Origin: Streptomyces sp. SA15
GTDB taxonomy: Bacteria; Actinomycetota; Actinomycetes; Streptomycetales; Streptomycetaceae
Direction of reading: 5' to 3'
Assembly: GCF_002291145.1 (NCBI RefSeq)
Contig: NZ_NTGE01000137.1
Location: 1-51,839 of the forward strand
DNA: 51,839 bases
Below the pieces are notes generated by a model. The model was not told the origin of the DNA, searched no databases, and was given only the letters and a program-made list of their open reading frames with translations. The translations under genes were made by a program, and so were the position numbers. Each line of letters starts with the position of its first letter. Within the stretch, counting starts at the first letter, position 1. Below, piece after piece: positions 7,940 to 15,040 of the stretch.

Positions 7940-9110
7940 CGGGGACCTCCATCTCGATCGTGGTGCCCTTGCCGGGCGCCGATTCCACGGTCAGCGCGCC
8001 GCCGACCCCGCTCGCCCGGTCCCGCATGGAGACCAGGCCCAGGTGGCGTCCCGCGCGGCGTATCCCCTGCGGGTCGAAGCCGCTGCCGTCGTCGGTGACC
8101 CGCAGGACGGCTCCGCTGCCGCGTCGGTCCAGGGTCACGTCGACGTGCTCGGCTCCGGAGTGCCGCAGGGCGTTGTGCAGGGCCTCCTGGGCGACCCTGA
8201 GCAGGGCCTCCTCCTGGGCGGCGGGCAGGGCGCGGACGCCTCGGCCGGCGAAGGTCACGCGGGCGGCGTGGGCACGGTCGAGGACCTGGATCTGGGTGCG
8301 GAGGGTCGCGACCAGGCCGTCCTCGTCGAGGGCCGCGGGGCGCAACTCGACAACGGCGGCGCGCAGTTCGTCGGCGGCCTCGGCGGCGAGCGCGGCCACC
8401 TGCTGGAGCTCGCCCTTCGCGCGGGAGGGATCGCGGTCGACCAGGGTGGCGGCCGCCTGGGCCGTCAGGCGCAGCGAGAACAGTTTCTGGCTGACCGCGT
8501 CGTGCAGTTCGTGCGCGAGGCGCGAGCGTTCCTCGGCGATCGTCAGTTCGCGGCTGCGTTCGTAGAGCCTGGCGTTGGTCAACGCGATCGCGGCGTGCTG
8601 GGCGAGAATGGAGAGCAGTTCCTCGTCGTCCTCTGTGAAGCCGCAACCGCCTTCCGGCTTCGGGCACGGGGGGTGTGGGGGGTGTCCCCCCACAGGATGC
8701 AGCTTGTTGGCGAGGAAGAGCGCGCCTAGGACCTCGTCGCCGTCGCGGATCGGCAGACCCAGGAAGTCGGCCAGGTCGGGGTGGGCGGACGGCCACCCCT
8801 CGAAGCGGGGGTCCTTGCGCACGTCGGCTAGACGCTCGGGCCTGGCCTCGTGCAGCATCGAGGCGAGGATGCCGTGCTGGCGCGGAAGGGGGCCGATGGC
8901 CTTCCACTGCGCGTCACTGACGCCGTCGACCACGAACTGGGCGAACCCGCCGTGGTCGTCGGGGACGCCGAGCGCGGCGTACTGCGCGTCGAGCAGCTCG
9001 CGGGCCGAGGCGACGATCGTCTTCAGGACGTCGCGCACCTCTAGGTGCCTGCTCATGGCCAGCAGCGCGGAGCTCACCGCGGCGAGGCCGGACCGGGGGC
9101 CTTGACTCAT
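7932..9110 (-). CDS. cytosolic GAF-domain sensor histidine kinase
   Basis: A 392-residue NarX/DesK-class kinase without membrane helices. A GAF domain fills residues about 20-185. The HisKA_3 dimerisation box follows with HELHDAV as the phosphorylation site, then the HATPase: EALHNALRHSG (N box), DDGSGFDP and GLVSMRDRA. It partners the overlapping response regulator. The GAF domain holds an odd His/Pro/Cys-rich insert (residues about 138-158) encoded by a G/C palindrome; see the repeat at 8674. The signal sensed is unknown. Confidence 0.92.
   Translation of the reverse strand: MSQGPRSGLAAVSSALLAMSRHLEVRDVLKTIVASARELLDAQYAALGVPDDHGGFAQFVVDGVSDAQWKAIGPLPRQHGILASMLHEARPERLADVRKDPRFEGWPSAHPDLADFLGLPIRDGDEVLGALFLANKLHPVGGHPPHPPCPKPEGGCGFTEDDEELLSILAQHAAIALTNARLYERSRELTIAEERSRLAHELHDAVSQKLFSLRLTAQAAATLVDRDPSRAKGELQQVAALAAEAADELRAAVVELRPAALDEDGLVATLRTQIQVLDRAHAARVTFAGRGVRALPAAQEEALLRVAQEALHNALRHSGAEHVDVTLDRRGSGAVLRVTDDGSGFDPQGIRRAGRHLGLVSMRDRASGVGGALTVESAPGKGTTIEMEVPGG
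8674..8694. repeat. short perfect palindrome inside the kinase gene
   Basis: TGTGGGGGG (8674-8682), loop TGT, CCCCCCACA (8686-8694): a perfect 9-bp inverted repeat within the GAF coding region. It encodes part of a His/Pro-rich loop. It resembles the small G/C-rich interspersed palindromes common in Streptomyces. Confidence 0.6.
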
Positions 9111-9296
9111 GACCTCACGGTACCGGCGGGGTGTGACAGTCCGTATCGGACCTGTGGCGGCCGCCTCCTAGGCCGGTGGGCCTAGGGCGAAGGACCCCGC
9201 CGCTTTGCTGCCCGCGTCCGAGGCGGACCGGGCGGTCCGGTTCCTACGTTGGGGGCACGCCGATCAGGAGGCGTCGAGAACGAGGGGACGTGTGTC

Positions 9297-9992
9297 ATGC
9301 CGGTAGCGATCATCACGGGGGCCTCGAAGGGGCTGGGGCGGGCGCTCGCCGAGGCGCTGGCCGCGCGCGGCTGGGATCTGGTGCTCGACGCCAGAGGCGC
9401 TCAGGCCCTCAAGGAGGCGGCAGAGGCCGTGTCCGCGCACGGGACGCGCGTGACCGCCCTGCCGGGGGACGTCACGGACGCCCGGCACCGCAGCGAGCTG
9501 GTGGCGGCGGCGCGGCAGCTCGGCGGGCTCGACCTGCTGGTGAACAACGCGAGCGCACTGGGCGCCGAGCCGCTGGTCCGACTGGCGGAGCTACCCCTTA
9601 AGGGGCTGCGGCGGGCGCTGGAGGTGAACGTGGTGGCCGCGCTGGGGCTGACCCAGGAGGCGCTGCCGCTGCTGCGGGCGTCCGCGGCGGGCACGGTGAT
9701 CGCGGTCAGCTCGGACGCGGCCGCCGAGGCGTACGAGACGTGGGGCGGCTACGGGGCGTCGAAGGCGGCCCTGGACCACCTGGCGGCGGTGTTCGCCGCG
9801 GAGGAGCCCGGGCTGCGGGTCTGGGCGGTGGATCCCGGGGACATGGCCACAGACCTGTACGCGGCGGCCGTACCGGAGGACGAGGATCCGCGGCCGGAGC
9901 CGGCCAGTGTGGTCCCGGCGTTCCTGCGGCTGCTTCAGGAGCGTCCCGCGAGCGGGCGCTACGGGGCTCCCGCCCTGCTGGAGGGGCGATGA
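9297..9992 (+). CDS. short-chain dehydrogenase/reductase
   Basis: A 231-residue classical SDR with a Rossmann nucleotide site TGASKGLG (residues 7-14), the NNASALG motif, Ser in AVSSDAA and the catalytic YGASK. The C-terminal DPGDMATD is typical. The substrate is unknown. ATG 9297 follows GAGGGGA, and a TACGTT -10-like hexamer lies at 9245-9250. The stop codon overlaps the queA start (ATGA at 9989-9992), so the two are co-translated. Confidence 0.9.
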   Translation: MPVAIITGASKGLGRALAEALAARGWDLVLDARGAQALKEAAEAVSAHGTRVTALPGDVTDARHRSELVAAARQLGGLDLLVNNASALGAEPLVRLAELPLKGLRRALEVNVVAALGLTQEALPLLRASAAGTVIAVSSDAAAEAYETWGGYGASKAALDHLAAVFAAEEPGLRVWAVDPGDMATDLYAAAVPEDEDPRPEPASVVPAFLRLLQERPASGRYGAPALLEGR

Positions 9993-11119
9993 CGCTGGCG
10001 ATGGGGGTGCCCCCGCTCGAGCCCGTTCGAGAGTGGGGGAGGGTGCCGGAGGAGCTGTCGGCCCGGGTGCCGGTCGAGCAGCGCGGGGCCGGGCTCGACC
10101 GGGATGCCGTACGGCTGCTCGTGTCGCGCGGCAGTGAGGTGTCGCACCACGCGTTCGTCGAACTGCCCCGGCTGCTGCGCGCGGGGGACCTGTTGGTCGT
10201 CAACACGTCTCCCACGCTGGCCGCCGCCGTGGACGGGTGGATCGGGCACGCGCGCGTGGTGGTGCACTTCTCCACGCGCGGGGACGACGGGCGGTGGGCG
10301 GTCGAGCTGCGGGACGCCCACGGGAAGGGCACCACGCGCGCGCGTGCGGGCGGTCCCGCGGGGACGCGGGTGCGGCTGCCCGGGGATGTGCGGCTCGTCC
10401 TGGAGGAGCCCGTGAGCGCGGAGAGCGGGCGGCTGTGGTGGGCACGGGTGTCGGCGTCCAAAGGCTCGGGGGTCCCCGGGATGCTGCGGGAGCACGGGCG
10501 GCCGATTCGTTACTCCTATACGGAGCGGGACCAGCCGTTGTCCGTCTACCAGACGGTGTTCGCGCTGCCGTCCGCCGACGGATCGGGCAGTGCGGAGATG
10601 CCGAGTGCGGCGCGGCCCTTCACGGCGCGGCTGGTGGCGGAGCTGGTGAGCCGGGGTGTGCAGTTCGCGCCGATCACGCTGCACACCGGGGTGGCCTCGG
10701 CTCAGGCGCACGAGCCGCCGTATCCGGAGCGCTTCGCGGTGCCGGAGGCTTCGGCGCGGATGATCAACGCGGTCAAGGCGGGGGACGGCCGGGTGGTGGC
10801 GGTCGGTACGACGGCCGTACGGGCCGTGGAGACGGCCGCGGGGCCCGACGGGGTCGCGCGGGGAACCGAGGGATGGACCGACCTCGTGGTGACGCCCGAG
10901 CGGGGCGTACGGGTGGTCGACAGGCTGCTGACCGGGCTGCACGAGCCGGAGGCCTCGCATCTGCTGATGCTGGAGGCGGTCGCCGGGCGGCCGGCGATCG
11001 ACCGCGCCTACGAGGAGGCGCTGCGGGGGCTCTACCTGTGGCACGAGTTCGGGGACGTACACCTCATTCTCCCGGAGGAACCCCCTCACACAGAGCATTG
11101 CGTCAGCAACTGCTCGTGA
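9989..11119 (+). CDS. queA: QueA-family S-adenosylmethionine:tRNA ribosyltransferase-isomerase
   Basis: A 376-residue protein of the QueA family, which transfers the ribosyl moiety of SAM to preQ1-tRNA and isomerises it in queuosine synthesis. Family features include GDLLVVNTSPT, a CxR-poor middle, PIRYSYT, YQTVFA (family: YQTVYA), the PFTARL region, ITLHTGVAS and VGTTAVRAVE. No tgt or other queuosine gene is visible in the window. Residues 6-17 (GVPPLEPVREWG) look like a 36-bp in-frame repeat insertion right after the start. It overlaps the SDR stop by 4 nt. Confidence 0.88.
   Translation: MTLAMGVPPLEPVREWGRVPEELSARVPVEQRGAGLDRDAVRLLVSRGSEVSHHAFVELPRLLRAGDLLVVNTSPTLAAAVDGWIGHARVVVHFSTRGDDGRWAVELRDAHGKGTTRARAGGPAGTRVRLPGDVRLVLEEPVSAESGRLWWARVSASKGSGVPGMLREHGRPIRYSYTERDQPLSVYQTVFALPSADGSGSAEMPSAARPFTARLVAELVSRGVQFAPITLHTGVASAQAHEPPYPERFAVPEASARMINAVKAGDGRVVAVGTTAVRAVETAAGPDGVARGTEGWTDLVVTPERGVRVVDRLLTGLHEPEASHLLMLEAVAGRPAIDRAYEEALRGLYLWHEFGDVHLILPEEPPHTEHCVSNCS
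10004..10039. repeat. G/C-rich palindromic insertion in the queA 5' end
   Basis: The stretch GGGGGTGCCCCCGCTCGAG, then CCCGTTCGAGAGTGGGGG, has complementary ends (CCCCCGCTCGA versus TCGAGAGTGGGGG). It sits between codon 5 and the first conserved residues of QueA (RVPEEL). It matches the style of a widespread Streptomyces interspersed element, and its 36 bp keep the frame. Confidence 0.55.
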
Positions 11120-11202
11120 GACTGTTACCTGCCCGATGTGAGCCCGCACATAGGGCGCAGATCACGTACGAAGGGAAATAGGAGACAAAGCCTTCCGCCC
11201 TG

Positions 11203-11234
11203 AACGGGACAGACGTTCTGGTCTGTCCCGTTTT
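11203..11234 (+). terminator. queA operon terminator
   Basis: AACGGGACAGAC (11203-11214) pairs perfectly with GTCTGTCCCGTT (11221-11232) over a 6-nt loop, followed by TT. A strong 12-bp intrinsic terminator. Confidence 0.9.
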
Positions 11235-11249
11235 GCCCTTCCCTGATCC

Positions 11250-11304
11250 ACTACCCGGGGTAGTACGTCACACCTTTGCCTGGCCTTTTTGCGGCCGCTA
11301 AGAA
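11250..11304 (+). promoter_or_regulatory. transglycosylase promoter with upstream inverted repeat
   Basis: TTGCCT (11276-11281), 17-nt spacer and TAAGAA (11299-11304) form a reasonable sigma-70-type promoter; predicted start about 11311. The inverted repeat ACTACC-CGG-GGTAGT (11250-11264) lies just upstream and could be an operator. Confidence 0.5.
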
Positions 11305-11310
11305 TGGCTG

Positions 11311-11418
11311 CCGTCGCTCAGCGCCGCGGGTTCCGCCCGCGGCGTTTGTGCAGGAAGCACCCGTGTCCCCCGCCGGACATGAGCGACCTCCGCGCTATTC
11401 GAAGAGGTCCAACCCGCC
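11311..11418 (+). ncRNA. structured 5' leader of the transglycosylase mRNA
   Basis: The predicted transcript would begin with GTCGCTCA (11313-11320), which pairs perfectly with TGAGCGAC (11380-11387) to close a 59-nt domain. Inside are CGCCGCGGG/CCCGCGGCG (11322-11344, loop TTCCG) followed by TTTG, and GTGC/GCAC (11348-11360). The leader then runs unpaired to the ATG at 11419. It could be a cis-regulatory RNA or a 5' stabilising structure. I do not recognise the c-di-AMP (ydaO) core that precedes other Streptomyces wall hydrolases. Based on base pairing seen by eye. Confidence 0.45.
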
Positions 11419-12171
11419 ATGCCCAAGAACACTTCCCTTCGTGACCGCAGTCGCGCCCTGACCCGGAGGCACAAGATCGCGATCGCCGGTGTCGCCACAC
11501 TCGGTGCCGCCGCCGTCGTGCTGACCACGGTGCCGGGCGGGCAGACGACCACGTCCGAGGCGGCCGCCGCCTCGAAGCCGGTGGCCTACAGCTCCGAGCA
11601 GCTCGAGGGCCTGCAGTCCGGCGTCAGCGAGCAGCTCGCCGGTGCCAGCCTCCAGGGCCAGGCCCTCCAGGCGAACGAGAAGGCCGAGGCCGAAGCCGCT
11701 GCCAAGGAGAAGGCCGCCGAGGCGGCCGCGAAGCAGCAGGCCGCCGAAGCCGCCGCCGAGAAGAAGGCCGAGCAGGAGCGCGAGGGGAACGAGCCCGCGA
11801 GCCGGTCGATCATGCGCGTCCAGGTCAAGGCGGTCGCAGCCAAGAGTTACTCCAACAACCTCGACGGCTGGATCCGCGAGTCCCTGGACATCATGAAGAA
11901 GAAGGGCATCCCGGGCTCGTACGACGGCCTGCACCGCAACATCCTGCGGGAGTCCTCGGGCAACCCGAACGCGATCAACAACTGGGACATCAACGCCATC
12001 AACGGCGTGCCCTCCAAGGGCCTGCTCCAGGTGATCCCGCCGACCTTCAAGGCGTACCACGTGGCCGGCACGTCGTGGAACATCTACGACCCGATCGCCA
12101 ACATCACGGCCGCCGCGAACTACGCGGCCGACAAGTACGGCTCGATCGACAACGTCAACGGCGCGTACTGA
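11419..12171 (+). CDS. secreted lytic transglycosylase (SLT domain)
   Basis: A 250-residue secreted peptidoglycan hydrolase. A twin-Arg-poor basic N-terminus and hydrophobic segment (residues about 20-45) form the signal peptide. An Ala/Glu/Lys-rich coiled-coil (about 85-130) follows, then the SLT domain from about 145: ILRESSGNPNAINNWD with the expected catalytic Glu, SKGLLQVIPPTF and YDPIANITAAANYAADKYG. It ends at ...GAY without a further domain. It probably cleaves glycan strands during growth or germination. A structured leader and promoter precede it, suggesting RNA-level control. Confidence 0.92.
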   Translation: MPKNTSLRDRSRALTRRHKIAIAGVATLGAAAVVLTTVPGGQTTTSEAAAASKPVAYSSEQLEGLQSGVSEQLAGASLQGQALQANEKAEAEAAAKEKAAEAAAKQQAAEAAAEKKAEQEREGNEPASRSIMRVQVKAVAAKSYSNNLDGWIRESLDIMKKKGIPGSYDGLHRNILRESSGNPNAINNWDINAINGVPSKGLLQVIPPTFKAYHVAGTSWNIYDPIANITAAANYAADKYGSIDNVNGAY

Positions 12172-12194
12172 GTCCGGCGCGGGCCTCTGACCGC

Positions 12195-12239
12195 ACGATG
12201 AAGGGCGGCACCCCCACCGGGGGCGCCGCCCTTCATCGT
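12195..12239. terminator. bidirectional terminator
   Basis: GATGAAGGGCGGC (12197-12209) and CCCCC pair with GGGGG and GCCGCCCTTCATC (12225-12237) with a single A/C mismatch and a 3-nt loop. It lies between the converging transglycosylase and FHA-ABC genes and can fold on both strands. Confidence 0.85.
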
Positions 12240-12252
12240 CGTACGGCGGAGG

Positions 12253-14811
12253 TTACTTGCGCATGACCTCGGGCTCGTGGCGGCGCAGGAAGCGGGCCAC
12301 GAAGAAGCCGCAGATCACGCCGAGGGCGATCAGGGCGGCCATGTCCATGCCCCAGGCGCCGAGGGTGTTCTCCCACAGCGGGTCGGTGTCGCCGGGCTTC
12401 TCCGGCGGGCTGATCTTGTTGAAGTCCAGCGTGGCGCCCGCGGCGGCGACCGCCCAGCGCGACGGCATCAGGTACGAGAACTCGTTGACGCCGATCGAGC
12501 CGTGCAGGGTGAACAGGCAGCCGGTGAACACGACCTGGATGATCGCGAACATGACCAGCAGCGGCATGGTCTTCTCGGCCGTCTTCACCAGTGAGGACAT
12601 CATCAGACCGAACATCATCGAGGTGAAGCCCAGCGCCATGATCGGCAGGGAGAGCTCGATGAGCGTGGCGCTGCCGAGGACCAGGCCCTCCTCGGGGATC
12701 TCGCGGCTGGCGAAGCCGATGACGCCGACCATCAGGCCCTGGAGCACGGTGATCAGGCCGAGCACGAACACCTTGGACATCAGGTACGCGGAGCGGGACA
12801 GGCCGGTCGCGCGCTCCCGTTCGTAGATGACCCGTTCCTTGATCAGCTCACGGACGGAGTTGGCCGCGCCGGCGAAGCAGGCGCCGACCGCGAGGATCAG
12901 CAGGACGGTCGTGGCCGTGCCGTTCGGGATGATCCGGCCGGTCTGCGGGTTGGCCGGATTCGGCAGCAGGCCCTTGTCCGCGTCGATGAGCAGGCTCACC
13001 GCGCCGAGGACGGCCGGCAGGATCACCATCAGCGCCAGGAAGCCCTTGTCGGAGGCGATCACCGAGACATAGCGGCGCACCAGGGTGACGAACTGGGACA
13101 TCCAGCCCTGCGGCTTGGGCGGCCTCATCGCCTGCATCGGAGGCATCTGTACGGACTGCGGAGCAATCGCGTCGATGTCCGCGGCGTACATCTGGTAGTG
13201 CTGCGAGCCCTTCCAGCGGCCCGCCCAGTCGTAGTCGCGGTAGTTCTCGAAGGCGGAGAAGACATCTGCCCAAGTGTCGTAGCCGAAGAAGTTCAGCGCC
13301 TCCTCCGGCGGGCCGAAGTAGGCGACCGAACCGCCCGGCGCCATCACCAGCAGCTTGTCGCACAGCGCCAGCTCGGCCACGGAGTGGGTGACGACGAGGA
13401 CGGTGCGGCCGTCGTCGGCGAGGCCGCGCAGCAACTGCATGACGTCACGGTCCATACCCGGGTCGAGGCCGGAGGTCGGCTCGTCCAGGAAGATCAGCGA
13501 CGGCTTGGTGAGCAGCTCCAGGGCCACGGAGACGCGCTTACGCTGGCCGCCGGAGAGGGAGGTGACCTTCTTCTCCTTGTGGATGTCCAGCTTCAGCTCG
13601 CGCAGCACCTCGTCGATGCGGGCCTCGCGCTCGGCGCCCGTGGTGTCGGCGGGAAAGCGCAGCTTGGCCGCGTACTTGAGCGCCTTCTTGACGGTCAGTT
13701 CCTTGTGCAGGATGTCGTCCTGCGGGACCAGACCGATGCGCTGACGCAGCTCGGCGAACTGCTTGTACAGGTTCCGGTTGTCGTACAGGACGTCGCCCTG
13801 GTTGGCGGGCCGGTAGCCGGTCAGCGCCTTGAGCAGGGTCGACTTGCCCGAGCCGGACGGGCCGATGACCGCGACCAGCGACTTCTCCGGGACGCCGAAG
13901 GAGACGTCCTTGAGGATCTGCTTGCCGCCGTCGACCGTGACGGTCAGGTGCCGGGCCGAGAAGGAGATCTCACCGGTGTCGACGAACTCCTCGAGACGGT
14001 CGCCGACCAGGCGGAACGTGGAGTGGCCGACGCCGACGATGTCGTTCGGGCCGAGCAGTGTGGAGCCGCCCTTGGCGATGGGCTGGCCGTTGACGTACGT
14101 GCCGTTGTGCGAGCCCAGGTCGCGGATCTCGTAGCGGCCGTCGGGTGTGGCGTGGAACTCGGCGTGGTGCCGGGAGACCTGGAGGTCGGAGACGACCAGT
14201 TCATTTTCCAGGGCACGGCCGATACGCATCACGCGGCCGAGCGAGAACTGGTGGAACGTGGTCGGGCTGCGATCGCCGTAGACCGGCGGCGCCCCCGCGC
14301 CACCACCGGGGCCCTGTTGCGGCGGGATGTGCGCGGCGTGCTGCGGCGCGGCCTGCTGCGGCTGCTGCCAGCCGGCCTGCGGGGCCTGCTGCTGCGGTAC
14401 CTGCGGTGCCTGCGGGGCCTGTTGGGCCGCCGCCCAGCCGGGGTTCGCGCCCTGCGCCGCGTACGGCTGCTGCTGGGGCTGGACCTGCGGCGAGGCGACG
14501 GACGCCGCCGCGCCGGAGACGTTCACGCGCGGTCCGTCGGTCGCGTTGCCGAGGTGCACGGCCGAGCCGGGGCCGATCTCCAGCTGATGGATCCGCTGCC
14601 CCTGCACGAACGTGCCGTTGGTGCTGCCGTGGTCCTCGATGACCCAACTCCGGCCGCTCCAGCTGATCGTGGCGTGACGCCAGGACACTCTGGCGTCGTC
14701 GAGCACGATGTCCCCCTGCGGATCACGTCCGAGGGTGTATGGCCTGGACGCATCGAGCGTCCAGGTCCGTCCGTTCAATTCCAGTACGAGTTCCGGCACT
14801 CCATGCCCCAC
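12253..14811 (-). CDS. FHA-domain ABC exporter (ATPase and permease fused)
   Basis: An 852-residue fusion like mycobacterial Rv1747. Two FHA phosphothreonine-binding domains (about 10-85 with TLGRDPQGDIVLDD and STNGTFV; about 205-275 with GSHNGTYVNG) flank a Gln/Pro/Ala-rich linker (115-185). An ABC ATPase follows (about 290-500; GPSGSGKST, LSGGQRKRVS, FLDEPTSGLD), and six hydrophobic segments (about 590-845) form an ABC2-type permease. FHA domains imply control by Ser/Thr kinases; the substrate is unknown but is often cell-envelope material. The start is GTG 14811 after GGGGGAC; GTG 14799 is an alternative. Confidence 0.93.
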   Translation of the reverse strand: MGHGVPELVLELNGRTWTLDASRPYTLGRDPQGDIVLDDARVSWRHATISWSGRSWVIEDHGSTNGTFVQGQRIHQLEIGPGSAVHLGNATDGPRVNVSGAAASVASPQVQPQQQPYAAQGANPGWAAAQQAPQAPQVPQQQAPQAGWQQPQQAAPQHAAHIPPQQGPGGGAGAPPVYGDRSPTTFHQFSLGRVMRIGRALENELVVSDLQVSRHHAEFHATPDGRYEIRDLGSHNGTYVNGQPIAKGGSTLLGPNDIVGVGHSTFRLVGDRLEEFVDTGEISFSARHLTVTVDGGKQILKDVSFGVPEKSLVAVIGPSGSGKSTLLKALTGYRPANQGDVLYDNRNLYKQFAELRQRIGLVPQDDILHKELTVKKALKYAAKLRFPADTTGAEREARIDEVLRELKLDIHKEKKVTSLSGGQRKRVSVALELLTKPSLIFLDEPTSGLDPGMDRDVMQLLRGLADDGRTVLVVTHSVAELALCDKLLVMAPGGSVAYFGPPEEALNFFGYDTWADVFSAFENYRDYDWAGRWKGSQHYQMYAADIDAIAPQSVQMPPMQAMRPPKPQGWMSQFVTLVRRYVSVIASDKGFLALMVILPAVLGAVSLLIDADKGLLPNPANPQTGRIIPNGTATTVLLILAVGACFAGAANSVRELIKERVIYERERATGLSRSAYLMSKVFVLGLITVLQGLMVGVIGFASREIPEEGLVLGSATLIELSLPIMALGFTSMMFGLMMSSLVKTAEKTMPLLVMFAIIQVVFTGCLFTLHGSIGVNEFSYLMPSRWAVAAAGATLDFNKISPPEKPGDTDPLWENTLGAWGMDMAALIALGVICGFFVARFLRRHEPEVMRK

Positions 14812-15040
14812 TGAGTAGTCCCCCGAGTTACCCCCATCACAGGGAGTCTAGGGATGTCGAACATCGTCGGGAACTATTTCAGGATCCGCCCCCTGACCGA
14901 AAGTCGGACCTTGTGAAGACCACGCACACGCGCTTCGACTGGTTCCGTTGACGGGGTTGAAACCGGCCCGGAGAGTGGTAATCCAGGCGAGGGGGACATG
15001 CGCGGCTTCAACGGCCGCGCCGCGGATCGGGGGGTCTGCC

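Noticed and set aside
11311..11418. c-di-AMP (ydaO) riboswitch before the transglycosylase gene
   Set aside because: The context is right, but the conserved core motifs of that class were not found; only a general structured leader is supported.
13198..14814. 538-codon plus-strand reading frame opposite the FHA-ABC gene
   Set aside because: It is the reverse-strand shadow common in high-G+C DNA; the minus-strand frame has full FHA, ABC and membrane domains.
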